A DNA stretch of 64,000 nt from Candidatus Cetobacterium colombiensis (lineage in GTDB: Bacteria; Fusobacteriota; Fusobacteriia; Fusobacteriales; Fusobacteriaceae), in NCBI RefSeq assembly GCF_033962415.1, contig NZ_JAVIKH010000002.1:62001-126000 (forward strand). Direction: 5' to 3'. The notes beneath the pieces are model-generated. The model did no database searches and was not told where the DNA came from. It saw nothing but the letters and a program-made list of their open reading frames with translations. Shown here piece after piece: positions 9,054 through 16,814 of the stretch (the stretch's first letter is position 1; each line of letters begins with the position of its first letter). The translations under genes and the position numbers were made by a program.

Positions 9054-9536
9054 TGTAATCATCTCTATTAAATCTTTTACTGTCTCATTTAAGTATTGAC
9101 CTTTTAAATACTCCATTTTTACATCTTCATAAACAAACTTTTTAATCTCTTTTGGTCTTTCTACAAAGATATCTCCACAAACTTCATAATTCTCTGATAA
9201 AGGCACAATAAAAGGAACTTTAAACTCTTCAACTTCCATTAAAGGCTTTAAAAATTTTTCTCCTCTAGCTTTAGTTATAATTGCCATATCAAAGTTTGGA
9301 TTTAATTCACAAAACTTTTTTAAAACAGTTACATTTACTTGAAAGTCCATACACCAAGGTTCTCCAGAAACCAGAAAGTTTATTTTCTGCTCAATATTTT
9401 TAACTATATTTATTTCATCTTCAGTCATTACTATTCTTGAATAATTTTTTGGAATTCTATCTCTTTCACTTTTTATTCCTGTTCCCATAAAAGCATCAAA
9501 GTTCATTCCAGCTGAATAAAGAGTTTTCATATCCAT
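9045..9536 (-). CDS. Thioredoxin-like protein with single active-site Cys
   Basis: This 163-residue cytoplasmic protein resembles the Thioredoxin_9 group: a helical N-terminus, then NFLVSGEPWCMDFQ, where the usual WCxxC has kept its first Cys and lost the second (Phe instead). A beta-alpha pattern and the cis-Pro-like VPFIVPL follow. It may act as a monothiol reductase or bind a thiol; a full dithiol mechanism with this site is unlikely. The start at 9536 follows GAGGTGA. The next gene upstream, a four-Cys protein, ends 19 bases away, so they are probably cotranscribed. The family assignment is good; the function is not known. Confidence 0.7.
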   Translation of the reverse strand: MDMKTLYSAGMNFDAFMGTGIKSERDRIPKNYSRIVMTEDEINIVKNIEQKINFLVSGEPWCMDFQVNVTVLKKFCELNPNFDMAIITKARGEKFLKPLMEVEEFKVPFIVPLSENYEVCGDIFVERPKEIKKFVYEDVKMEYLKGQYLNETVKDLIEMITKK

Positions 9537-9555
9537 TTAATTCACCTCGTTTTTA

Positions 9556-9753
9556 CTATTTATTTAATAGTTTGCAATTTTTATATTCATTTTTTTGACC
9601 TAATCTATATGTACAAGTTCCTGATAATACTTTACATTTTATTGACATATAATCTTCATCAATCATCATTCCAATAGAGTTTTCACATTCTAAAGTTGGA
9701 TATTTTTCAATAACCTCTTTTTTTTCCTCTACTGTTATAAAATATCTTTCCAT
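9556..9753 (-). CDS. Small four-cysteine protein of unknown function
   Basis: The frame can also start at a GTG at 9759, but GGAGAA lies only two bases before that codon and eight bases before the ATG at 9753, so the ATG is preferred; the product has 65 residues. It is soluble and contains four cysteines in the contexts ECE, KCK, TCT and NCK, spread over the second half. The pattern could bind a metal or form disulfides, but it matches no family I recognise. It sits between the thioredoxin-like gene and a YoaK-like membrane gene on the same strand with gaps of 11-19 bases, so a link to thiol chemistry is a reasonable guess only. Confidence 0.6.
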   Translation of the reverse strand: MERYFITVEEKKEVIEKYPTLECENSIGMMIDEDYMSIKCKVLSGTCTYRLGQKNEYKNCKLLNK

Positions 9754-9764
9754 TTTCACTTCTC

Positions 9765-10430
9765 CTACCTTTTCATTTTATAATATCTATCTCTCAATAA
9801 GAAATAATAAGCTCCACTTAAAATATATGCCACAGACATATAATTCAAAACACCTCTACCTAAATATTTAAGTCCTAGTCCTACTAAAAGTCCGCCAGTT
9901 ATAAAAGATAGTATATTTATAGCATAATACTTCATTTTCCACGTTATCTCTCTATTTCCTCTTAAATAATGTCCTATCACAACTCCTAAATCTGTTACAG
10001 TTCCTGTCATATGAGTTGTTCTAATTACCATACCTCTATAACGTATGAATAAACCATTTTGTAATCCCAATGAAAAAGCAAGAATAAATACAAATAAAAC
10101 TTGTGTATCTAAATATATGTCTACTATTTTCAATAGTATTCCAATAAATATAAATGTATCTCCATATCTTTTTCGAAGTTCAAAATCTCTTCCTGATCCT
10201 ACAATAATTCCTGAAACTATAGCTCCAAAGAAGAATGAAGTTACTAACCCTAACATTATCTTTAAATGTGGTATATTAAAATATGCTAAATCCGTAGAGA
10301 TTCTTGTGACACTTCCTGTTATATGGCTAGCCGTTAAAGAAAATTGAAGTATAGCAAAGGCGTTCATTCCTCCTCCTAAAAGAGCTAATAAACTTATCCA
10401 TAAAAACAGTTTTTTATTAATTTGTTCCAT
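9765..10430 (-). CDS. YoaK/DUF1275 family membrane protein
   Basis: This 221-residue protein has six or so hydrophobic segments and the conserved features of the DUF1275 (YoaK) family: GGGMNAFAILQFSLTASHITG near the N-terminus and RTTHMTGTVTDLG in the second half, the two similar T-H-(I/M)-T-G motifs marking an internal repeat. Family members sit in the cytoplasmic membrane and are often small-molecule permease-like, but no substrate is established. It is part of the minus-strand cluster 9045-10899: the YhcH gene ends 13 bases before its start, and the four-Cys gene starts 11 bases after its stop. Confidence 0.85.
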   Translation of the reverse strand: MEQINKKLFLWISLLALLGGGMNAFAILQFSLTASHITGSVTRISTDLAYFNIPHLKIMLGLVTSFFFGAIVSGIIVGSGRDFELRKRYGDTFIFIGILLKIVDIYLDTQVLFVFILAFSLGLQNGLFIRYRGMVIRTTHMTGTVTDLGVVIGHYLRGNREITWKMKYYAINILSFITGGLLVGLGLKYLGRGVLNYMSVAYILSGAYYFLLRDRYYKMKR

Positions 10431-10443
10431 CTCTACCTTCTTC

Positions 10444-10899
10444 TTAATACTTTATTTTAAATACTGCTTTTTTTAATTCTTTTGGTTCATCATTTTTAGC
10501 AATTAATGGCATATGAGGCTCATCTGGGAAAACTATTAAAAAGTTATCCTTTGTCATATTCATTCTATACTCTTCTGTACCTTCTAAAACTTGAAAGTCT
10601 GATTCTTCATTATAATCTGTTTTCTCTTTTAAAGAATCTTTTAAAGAGTAACCAATTCCCTCTTCTCCATCTATTACAATATGGATATCAATATATTTTT
10701 TATGTCCTTCAAAAAAACACTCTTCTAAAACTTTTGTTTTACACTCTTGAATGTTAAAAAATACATTGTCTCCATCAATTTCATTTTTTCCTACAACACC
10801 ATTTTTAAAACTCCCATTTTCTATAGCTTCTATTGCCATATCTAAACCTTTAGAAATACCTTTGTAAAACTTTAATTCATTTGTTTGTCCAAAAATCAT
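10444..10899 (-). CDS. YhcH/YjgK/YiaL family protein (DUF386)
   Basis: This 151-residue protein has the cupin-like YhcH/YjgK/YiaL pattern: VVGKNEIDGDNVFFNIQE, then the metal-site region FEGHKKYIDIHIVIDGEE, and FLIVFPDEPHMP near the end, with the conserved His and Glu residues present. Relatives include the EbgC beta-galactosidase subunit and proteins near sialic-acid catabolic genes; they are thought to act on sugars as anomerases or isomerases. No sugar operon is present here. It is the first gene of the minus-strand cluster, with a promoter at 10932-10961 arranged back to back with that of lepA. Confidence 0.85.
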   Translation of the reverse strand: MIFGQTNELKFYKGISKGLDMAIEAIENGSFKNGVVGKNEIDGDNVFFNIQECKTKVLEECFFEGHKKYIDIHIVIDGEEGIGYSLKDSLKEKTDYNEESDFQVLEGTEEYRMNMTKDNFLIVFPDEPHMPLIAKNDEPKELKKAVFKIKY

Positions 10900-10931
10900 T
10901 TTATGCCCCCTTAATTTTAATCGTCAATCTA

Positions 10932-10961
10932 ATAATATTCTAAAAACCTTCATAAAGTCAA
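10932..10961 (-). promoter_or_regulatory. Promoter for the yhcH-like cluster
   Basis: On the minus strand TTGACT (10961-10956), an 18-base spacer and TATTAT (10937-10932) form a good sigma-70 promoter. It is back to back with the lepA promoter, the two -35 boxes being 18 bases apart. Confidence 0.6.
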
Positions 10962-10979
10962 GCTATAATTTAATTTAGA

Positions 10980-11008
10980 TTGATTTTTTTTGATAATTCT
11001 TTTATAAT
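10980..11008 (+). promoter_or_regulatory. Promoter for lepA
   Basis: TTGATT (10980-10985), a 17-base spacer and a perfect TATAAT (11003-11008) lie 35 bases before the lepA start. Confidence 0.75.
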
Positions 11009-11042
11009 ATAGTGTGAAGAAATATATTTAGAGGAGGATATT

Positions 11043-12845
11043 GTGTTACAAAAATTTAAAAGAAACTTTTCGATTATAGCACATATAGATCACGGTAAAT
11101 CAACTGTAGCTGATAGATTACTTCAAGCTACTGGAACTGTTACTGAAAGAGAAATGAAAGAGCAGCTACTTGACTCAATGGAGCTAGAAAGAGAAAAAGG
11201 AATTACTATAAAAGCTCAAGCAGTTACTTTAAAATATAAAGCTAACGATGGAAATGAATATGAATTAAATCTTATTGATACTCCTGGACACGTTGACTTT
11301 ATATATGAGGTTTCGCGTTCTCTATCAGCATGTGAAGGAGCTCTTTTAGTTGTTGATGCAGCTCAAGGTGTTGAAGCTCAAACTCTTGCTAATGTTTATT
11401 TAGCACTTGAAAACAGCCTTGAAATAGTTCCTGTTATCAATAAGATTGACTTACCTGCTGCAGATGTTGATAAAGTTAAAAATGAAATTGAGGATATTAT
11501 TGGATTACCTGCTGATGATGCAGTTTTAGTTTCAGCTAAAGCTGGTATTGGAATTCCTGAGCTTTTAGAAGCTATTGTTGAGAGAGTTCCTGCTCCAACT
11601 TTTGATGAAGAAGCACCTTTAAAAGCTATGATTTTTGACTCTTTATTTGATGACTATCGTGGAGTTATAACTTATGTTAAAGTTCTTGATGGTTCTATTA
11701 AAAAAGGAGACAAAATCAAAATTTGGTCAACTGGAAAAGAGTTTGACGTACTTGAGTGTGGAATTTTCGCTCCTACAAAAAAAGAACAACCTGAATTAAG
11801 TTCAGGATCTGTTGGATATATTATAACTGGTATTAAAACAATCCAAGATACACAGGTTGGAGATACAATAACTCATGCTAAAAGACCTTGTGCTGAGCCG
11901 TTAGATGGATTTAGACCTGCTCAATCAATGGTATTTGCTGGATTATACCCTATATCTACAGATGACTATGAAGATTTAAGAGAAGCTTTAGAAAAACTTC
12001 AATTAAACGATGCATCTTTAACATTTATTCCTGAGACATCTCTTGCTTTAGGATTTGGATTTAGATGTGGATTCCTTGGATTATTACACATGGAAATTAT
12101 AGTTGAAAGACTTAGAAGAGAATATGATATTGACTTAATTTCTACTTCTCCATCAGTTGAGTATAGAATTACAATGGAAGGAAAAGAAACTTACGTTATT
12201 GATAACCCTTGTGATTTCCCTGAAGGTGGAAGAGCTAAGTTTAGTGTTGAAGAACCTTATATTAAAGGAAGTATACTAACTCCAAAAGATTATGTTGGAA
12301 ATGTTATGGAACTTTGCCAAGAAAAAAGAGGAACTTACATAGATATGAAGTACATAGATGATAACAGAACAATGGTAATATATGAGTTACCTCTTGCAGA
12401 AATTGTTATCGACTTCTATGATAAATTAAAATCAAGAACTAAAGGATATGCTTCTTTCGAGTATGAGATGATTGGTTACAAAGAATCTACACTTGTTAAA
12501 GTTGATATCTTAGTTTCTGGAAATGTTGTGGATGCATTCTCATTTATAGCTCACAATGATCATGCTGCTTCTAGAGGAAGAGCTATTTGTGAAAAATTAA
12601 AAGAGATTATCCCAAGACAACAATTCGAAGTACCTATACAAGCTGCATTAGGAGCTAAAATAATAGCTAGAGAGACTATCAAAGCATATAGAAAGAACGT
12701 TCTTGCTAAATGTTATGGTGGAGATATCTCAAGAAAGAAAAAACTTCTAGAAAAGCAAAAAGAAGGAAAGAAGAGAATGAAACAAATTGGAAACGTAGAG
12801 ATTCCACAAGAAGCATTCGTATCAGTTCTTAAACTTAATGATTAA
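11043..12845 (+). CDS. lepA: Elongation factor 4 (LepA), ribosome back-translocating GTPase
   Basis: The 600-residue product has the normal LepA length. It starts with GTG, five bases after a strong AGGAGG. The GTPase motifs are intact: AHIDHGKST (G1) at 13-21, DTPGHVDF (G3), NKID (G4) and SAK (G5). The order then follows LepA: domain II, the EF-G-like domains ([13 protein letters not shown] is diagnostic), and the unique C-terminal domain rich in lysine ([19 protein letters not shown]). LepA binds the ribosome and helps translation or subunit assembly under stress. It is monocistronic, with its own promoter and terminator. Confidence 0.98.
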   Translation: MLQKFKRNFSIIAHIDHGKSTVADRLLQATGTVTEREMKEQLLDSMELEREKGITIKAQAVTLKYKANDGNEYELNLIDTPGHVDFIYEVSRSLSACEGALLVVDAAQGVEAQTLANVYLALENSLEIVPVINKIDLPAADVDKVKNEIEDIIGLPADDAVLVSAKAGIGIPELLEAIVERVPAPTFDEEAPLKAMIFDSLFDDYRGVITYVKVLDGSIKKGDKIKIWSTGKEFDVLECGIFAPTKKEQPELSSGSVGYIITGIKTIQDTQVGDTITHAKRPCAEPLDGFRPAQSMVFAGLYPISTDDYEDLREALEKLQLNDASLTFIPETSLALGFGFRCGFLGLLHMEIIVERLRREYDIDLISTSPSVEYRITMEGKETYVIDNPCDFPEGGRAKFSVEEPYIKGSILTPKDYVGNVMELCQEKRGTYIDMKYIDDNRTMVIYELPLAEIVIDFYDKLKSRTKGYASFEYEMIGYKESTLVKVDILVSGNVVDAFSFIAHNDHAASRGRAICEKLKEIIPRQQFEVPIQAALGAKIIARETIKAYRKNVLAKCYGGDISRKKKLLEKQKEGKKRMKQIGNVEIPQEAFVSVLKLND

Positions 12846-12854
12846 TAAAATTTT

Positions 12855-12880
12855 AGGTGAGCATATGCTCACCTTTTATT
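12855..12880 (+). terminator. lepA terminator
   Basis: The perfect palindrome AGGTGAGCATATGCTCACCT (12855-12874) is followed by TTTATT, ten bases after the lepA stop codon. Confidence 0.8.
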
Positions 12881-12902
12881 ATATGGGAGGGATTTTATAT
12901 CT

Positions 12903-14516
12903 ATGAAAAATTTACATTTTATTATTAAAAAAATATTCCCAGATATTTTAAGTATTCTAATTTTTTTATCTGGAACTATGATTATGTTTTCAAATTCTTC
13001 AAAATTTGACTTAAGGTACATTAAATTTATCTACTCCGTTCTTCCTGGAGATATTATAACTCTTTCTCACGTTTCTTCTAATATAATTGGAACTTTTCTT
13101 CTTATTCTTGCTTATGGTATTTATAGACGATTAGATAGTGCTTATTATCTTTCTATAGTGGCTTTTATCTTTTCTATTTTCTTTAGTTTTTTCAAAGGTT
13201 TTAATTACTTAGAAGCTGCCTTTTTTAGCTTTATACTACTTTTATTAATTCCTTCAAAAGACCGTTTTTATAGAAAATCATCTATTTTAAAAGATAAACT
13301 TTCATTAAAATGGGTTTTCTTTACTCTATTTATTATATTACTTAGTATTTTCTTTGGATTTTATTCTTTTAGGACAGTGGAATATAAAAAAGAAGTTTGG
13401 TGGCATTTAGCTTTAAATAAACACTACTCAATTTTTCTAAGAAATAGTTTCATATCTCTATCTATTTTCTGTATTTTTTTAGTTTTTAATTTTTTTAATA
13501 CTGTTTTAAGTGTTGAAAAAATTCCTAGTTCCAAAGTTCTAAGCGAAATAAAAAAAATAATTAGTACTAGTGATAATAGTTATGCTGCTTTAGCTTTACT
13601 TCCTGATAAATCAATTCTTTTTAATAAATGTAAAGACGCTTTTATTATGTATGGAAATACTAGTGGAAATTTAATATCTATGGGAGATCCCATTGGAAAC
13701 AAAACTCATTTTCATGAAATTATCCAAAATTTTTATAGAATAGGAAGACAAAGTGGTAAAAATATTGCATTTTATGAAATTTCAAAAGAACATCTATCTG
13801 ATTATTTGGAACTTGGTTTAAAAATAATTAAAATTGGAGAGGAAGCTATTATTAATTTAAAAAATTATGATATTTCAACTCCACTTTATAAAAAAATTAG
13901 ATATACTTTTAATAAATTTGAAAAATTGGAGTTTACTTTTAAAATTGTTGACTCTATTGCAGGAATTGAAGATCAATTAGAAAATGTTTCTAACGATTGG
14001 TTAAAAAATAAAAAAGCTAAAGAAAAAGAATTTTCTCTTGGTAAATTTAATTTAGATTATCTTAGAAATTTTAAAATTGCACTTTTATACAATGAAAAAA
14101 ACGAATTAATTGCTTTTTCAAATTTACTAACTACAGATGATAAAAGTGAAGTATCTATTGATTTAATGAGATATGTTAATTCTGCTCCTTCTGGTACTAT
14201 GGAATATTTATTTATCAAAATAATAAACTGGTCTAAGGAAAATGAATATAACCGTTTTAGTTTAGGTATGGCTCCTCTTTCTGGAATATATGGTGGAGAT
14301 TTAGCTCCTTTATGGAATAGGTTAAGTGTATTTTTATTTAATCATGGTGGTAACTTTTATAATTTTGAAGGATTAAAGCAATTTAAAGATAAATTTGCTC
14401 CTCAGTGGGAATCTAAATATCTCGCTTACTCTGGGCACTTTAATTTAGCTTCATTATTAAAAGATATTGCTATTTTAATATCTGGTGGAATTTTTGGTAT
14501 TTTTAGTAAAAAATAA
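12903..14516 (+). CDS. Short MprF-like phosphatidylglycerol aminoacyltransferase
   Basis: This 537-residue protein has about six membrane helices in its first 200 residues, followed by a cytoplasmic DUF2156 (GNAT-like) domain from about residue 215 to 520. Key stretches are MYGNTSGNLISMGDPIGN, EISKEHLSDYLELGL, IKIGEEAIINL and YNRFSLGMAPLSGI, all matching the catalytic half of MprF. MprF moves lysine or alanine from charged tRNA to phosphatidylglycerol. Full-length MprF is about 840 residues with an extra flippase; that part is missing here, as in the short form of the family. The aminoacyl specificity cannot be read. Spacing from GGGAGGG to the ATG is long (about 12 bases). It ends in a bidirectional terminator shared with rpmA. 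Confidence 0.8.
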   Translation: MKNLHFIIKKIFPDILSILIFLSGTMIMFSNSSKFDLRYIKFIYSVLPGDIITLSHVSSNIIGTFLLILAYGIYRRLDSAYYLSIVAFIFSIFFSFFKGFNYLEAAFFSFILLLLIPSKDRFYRKSSILKDKLSLKWVFFTLFIILLSIFFGFYSFRTVEYKKEVWWHLALNKHYSIFLRNSFISLSIFCIFLVFNFFNTVLSVEKIPSSKVLSEIKKIISTSDNSYAALALLPDKSILFNKCKDAFIMYGNTSGNLISMGDPIGNKTHFHEIIQNFYRIGRQSGKNIAFYEISKEHLSDYLELGLKIIKIGEEAIINLKNYDISTPLYKKIRYTFNKFEKLEFTFKIVDSIAGIEDQLENVSNDWLKNKKAKEKEFSLGKFNLDYLRNFKIALLYNEKNELIAFSNLLTTDDKSEVSIDLMRYVNSAPSGTMEYLFIKIINWSKENEYNRFSLGMAPLSGIYGGDLAPLWNRLSVFLFNHGGNFYNFEGLKQFKDKFAPQWESKYLAYSGHFNLASLLKDIAILISGGIFGIFSKK

Positions 14517-14532
14517 AATCTATAGAACGAAA

Positions 14533-14561
14533 AAAAGGAGAGATTAACAATCTCTCCTTTT
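14533..14561. terminator. Bidirectional hairpin terminator
   Basis: A 13-bp perfect stem (AAAAGGAGAGATT, 14533-14545, with 14549-14561) with a three-base loop serves the convergent MprF-like and rpmA genes, with A-runs and T-runs on either side. Confidence 0.88.
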
Positions 14562-14567
14562 AAAATC

Positions 14568-14858
14568 TTAGTTAGCTTTCTCAGCGTAAACTGAAACTTG
14601 CTTCTTGTCTCTTCCTAATCTCTCGAACTTTACGTATCCATCGATTAATGCGAATAGAGTATGATCTTTTCCACATCCCATGTTGTTTCCAGCGTGGAAT
14701 TTGTTTCCTCTTTGTCTAACGATGATGTTTCCAGCTTTTACAACCTCTCCATCATACTTCTTAACTCCAAGGTAATTTGGATTAGAATCTCTTCCGTTCT
14801 TAACAGAACCTTGTCCTTTTTTCTTCGCAAATAATTGTATATTTAATGTAAATAGCAT
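14568..14858 (-). CDS. rpmA: 50S ribosomal protein L27 with Prp-cleaved N-terminal extension
   Basis: This 96-residue protein starts [15 protein letters not shown], the short N-terminal extension known from Firmicutes and Fusobacteria; the Prp protease cuts after the LFA to expose the functional AKKK/KKK terminus. The rest is standard L27: [20 protein letters not shown], then [15 protein letters not shown] and [12 protein letters not shown]27 reaches into the peptidyl transferase centre of the 50S subunit. The Prp gene lies directly upstream (adjacent, no gap) and rplU before that. Confidence 0.98.
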   Translation of the reverse strand: MLFTLNIQLFAKKKGQGSVKNGRDSNPNYLGVKKYDGEVVKAGNIIVRQRGNKFHAGNNMGCGKDHTLFALIDGYVKFERLGRDKKQVSVYAEKAN

Positions 14859-15194
14859 CTAAATTTCCTCCTTCTCTACAAGCTTTATGTGTTTAGGATA
14901 ACCCTTAGATAGTTCTTTCAACATTAATACCATTGTATCTAATAATACATGAACTTCTTTTTCTTTATTAGAAAAATTCATTCCCCTCATATCAACGTCT
15001 AAGTACCCATCGGAGTCAATTTCAAATTTTGGCGTTATATCCAAAATCTCTTGCAATCCTCCTAACGGAAATTGCATTGCCATGGAAATTGCAGCACAAA
15101 CAATATCTTGCCCGTACTCAGCATATTCAGCATGACCATTGGCTCTGTATCTAACTACTTTACCATTTTTTTTAAATACTTCAATCTCTGTCAT
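14859..15194 (-). CDS. prp: Ribosomal-processing cysteine protease Prp
   Basis: This 111-residue protein (YsxB family) has the catalytic His21 and Cys33 in GHAEYAEYGQDIVCAAIS, the normal 12-residue separation in Prp. It removes the N-terminal extension of L27, whose substrate motif is visible in the next gene. The placement between rplU and rpmA is the standard one. It ends one base before the rpmA start and starts seven bases after the rplU stop, so the three genes are one operon and Prp is made in step with its substrate. Confidence 0.95.
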   Translation of the reverse strand: MTEIEVFKKNGKVVRYRANGHAEYAEYGQDIVCAAISMAMQFPLGGLQEILDITPKFEIDSDGYLDVDMRGMNFSNKEKEVHVLLDTMVLMLKELSKGYPKHIKLVEKEEI

Positions 15195-15201
15195 AAATTA
15201 A

Positions 15202-15513
15202 TTATGCGTTGATTGCTGTAACTTTGATCTCAGTGAAAAGTTGTCTGTGACCTTTCTTTCTGTGATATCCAGTCTTTGGCTTGTATTTGAAGTTAACAAC
15301 TTTAGCTCCTTTACCTTGAGCAACAACCTCTGCAACTACTTTAGCACCTTCAACAACAGGAGTTCCAACTTTAACCTCTCCATTGTTTGATACTAAAAGA
15401 ACCTCTGTTAATTCTACAGTTGTGTTAACCTCAGCATTTAGTTTTTCAACTCTTAATACTTCACCTACTGCAACTTTGTACTGTTTTCCTCCAGTTTTTA
15501 TAACTGCGTACAT
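15202..15513 (-). CDS. rplU: 50S ribosomal protein L21
   Basis: This 103-residue protein is a full-length L21: [20 protein letters not shown] at the start and [19 protein letters not shown] near the end, the conserved rRNA-binding signature. L21 binds 23S rRNA together with L20. It is the first gene of the rplU-prp-rpmA operon, with GGAGGTG before the ATG, a structured leader at 15537-15579 and a strong promoter upstream. Confidence 0.98.
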   Translation of the reverse strand: MYAVIKTGGKQYKVAVGEVLRVEKLNAEVNTTVELTEVLLVSNNGEVKVGTPVVEGAKVVAEVVAQGKGAKVVNFKYKPKTGYHRKKGHRQLFTEIKVTAINA

Positions 15514-15536
15514 TCTAACACCTCCAAAAGTATAAA

Positions 15537-15579
15537 GATCGCTGGATTCGGTTGCTGACGACCTTATCCAAGCTTAATC
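15537..15579 (-). ncRNA. Candidate structured leader of the rplU-prp-rpmA mRNA
   Basis: Between the rplU promoter and its ribosome binding site the minus-strand RNA can fold into an elongated hairpin with stacked short helices: GAU/AUC (77-79 with 37-39), GCU/AGC, GGAU/AUCC, then GGU/ACC around an eight-base loop (last digits refer to 15500+). L21 leaders with autoregulatory function are known in Firmicutes; whether this is the same motif is not established. The stop-gap position, conserved-looking helices and short leader make a ribosomal-protein control element likely, but this is inference. Confidence 0.5.
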
Positions 15580-15587
15580 TACCAATT

Positions 15588-15616
15588 ATCTTATCATTTT
15601 ATTCATGTTTTGTCAA
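15588..15616 (-). promoter_or_regulatory. Strong promoter of rplU-prp-rpmA
   Basis: A consensus TTGACA (15616-15611), a 17-base spacer and TAAGAT (15593-15588) predict a start near 15581 and a leader of about 67 bases. The strength suits a ribosomal protein operon. Confidence 0.85.
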
Positions 15617-15621
15617 CTATT

Positions 15622-16383
15622 TTATTTCAACCACTCTTGAGAAATAGGAGATCCATTTCTATAAACTGTTATTTTTTCTACGTCACCTTTTTGAGTATAA
15701 TGTCTCCATTCACCATTTGGTAATCCGTTAGATAATCTACCCTTCTCTCTTATTTTCCCATTGTCCCAGTAAGCTACCCATTCACCATTTCCACCTTTAA
15801 AGTCTTCTTGATGTAATATTTTTCCTGAGTTATCGTACCATGTTGCAGGACCAGAAATTCTTCCACCTGAATAGTTTATTCTAGAACGAATATTTCCTGT
15901 ATTTCTATAATAAGTTTCTTGAACTCCATTTTTTCTTCCATCCACATATGGTTCTCTCATTCCAACTCTACCTGCTTCTGAGTACCATGTTTTATTACCA
16001 TTTAATTTTCCATTTTTATATTCTTCTGTATAATGTTTATGCACACCTACAACTGCAGCAAAAGTTCCAGTATATGGTGTTGTAGAATTTCCATTATAAG
16101 CTATTCCACCTCTAATTTGCTTATTACCTATACTAACTTGATCTATTCCATTTAACTTTATCTGTGTTATCCCAGTATCAGCTAAAGATACATTTTGCCC
16201 AGTGTGAATTATATCCGTCTGTGGTATAAATTCTCCACCTATATTACTCACTCCTTCTTCAACTTCACCTTTTGGAACCGTTGGAAGTAATATAAGGTTT
16301 TCATTAGTTTCATTTCTTTCTAAAGGAGTACATCCTATTAAAGTTAATAATATTACACCTACAACTATTTTCATTTTTTTCAT
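15622..16383 (-). CDS. MORN-repeat lipoprotein (YwqK-like)
   Basis: This 253-residue protein has a lipoprotein signal, MKKMKIVVGVILLTLIGC, with lipobox LIGC and the lipidated Cys at 18. From about residue 118 to the end there are tandem MORN_2 repeats of the form Y-x-x-x-G-K-x-x-G-x-x-x-x-Y (for example EEYKNGKLNGNKTWY, YRNTGNIRSRINY, WDNGKIREKGRL). Such repeats form a beta-sheet surface and occur in YwqK-type proteins; a binding or scaffold role is likely, but no activity can be named. It lies downstream of the rnpB terminator and has AGGAGA before the start. Confidence 0.75.
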   Translation of the reverse strand: MKKMKIVVGVILLTLIGCTPLERNETNENLILLPTVPKGEVEEGVSNIGGEFIPQTDIIHTGQNVSLADTGITQIKLNGIDQVSIGNKQIRGGIAYNGNSTTPYTGTFAAVVGVHKHYTEEYKNGKLNGNKTWYSEAGRVGMREPYVDGRKNGVQETYYRNTGNIRSRINYSGGRISGPATWYDNSGKILHQEDFKGGNGEWVAYWDNGKIREKGRLSNGLPNGEWRHYTQKGDVEKITVYRNGSPISQEWLK

Positions 16384-16414
16384 AATTTATATTCTCCTAA
16401 TATTATTTTATTTA

Positions 16415-16457
16415 TATAAAAAATAAAGCCAAGGAATTTTTTTAAAATTTCTTGACT
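16415..16457 (-). terminator. rnpB terminator
   Basis: On the minus strand AGTCAAGAAATTTT pairs with AAAATTCCTTGGCT (16457-16427, two mismatches), followed by TTATTTTTTATA, 17 bases after the predicted rnpB 3' end. Confidence 0.75.
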
Positions 16458-16473
16458 AAATTATTTTTTATTA

Positions 16474-16814
16474 GATAGGCACCAAATAAGCCGGGTTTTG
16501 TATTTGTCAATCATTTATCTAGAGCTATAATTGCTTATAGCTTCAAGCAACTTACCCTGAGAGAGGACGAGCAACCCCTATTTCTCTCCTATTTAGTCTT
16601 GCTCCAAAGGGGGTTTACCTAGCTTCTTTAGTCTCCTAAAGAACTGGTGGTCTCTTACACCACCTTTTCACCCTTACTATATAAAATAGCGGTCTATTTT
16701 CTGTGGCACTTTCCTTAAAGTTTCCTTTAGTAGCCGTTAGCTACCCTTTTGCTCTATGGAGCCCGGACTTTCCTCTTGTATTAAAAATACAAGCGATTAA
16801 CTCTGATACCTATC
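16474..16814 (-). ncRNA. rnpB: RNase P RNA (M1 RNA)
   Basis: The minus strand contains the diagnostic RNase P core: GAGGAAAGUCCGGGCUCC (P4 region, about 16756-16776) near the 5' end and AAACCCGGCUUAUUUGG at the 3' end. The two ends close a P1 helix of 13 pairs with a few G-U pairs, GAUAGGUAUCAGA with UUUGGUGCCUAUC, giving ends at about 16814 and 16474 and a length near 341 nt, normal for bacteria. It cleaves the 5' leader from pre-tRNA with protein RnpA. Its 5' end overlaps the last codons of the TPM-like gene by about 18 bases. Ends are set from P1 pairing, so they may be off by a few bases. Confidence 0.95.

Noticed and set aside
13001-14516. MprF-like gene as a fragment of a full-length MprF broken by mutation
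   Set aside because: The gene has its own start with membrane helices, an intact frame and its own terminator, and no flippase remnant lies upstream, where lepA ends in its terminator.
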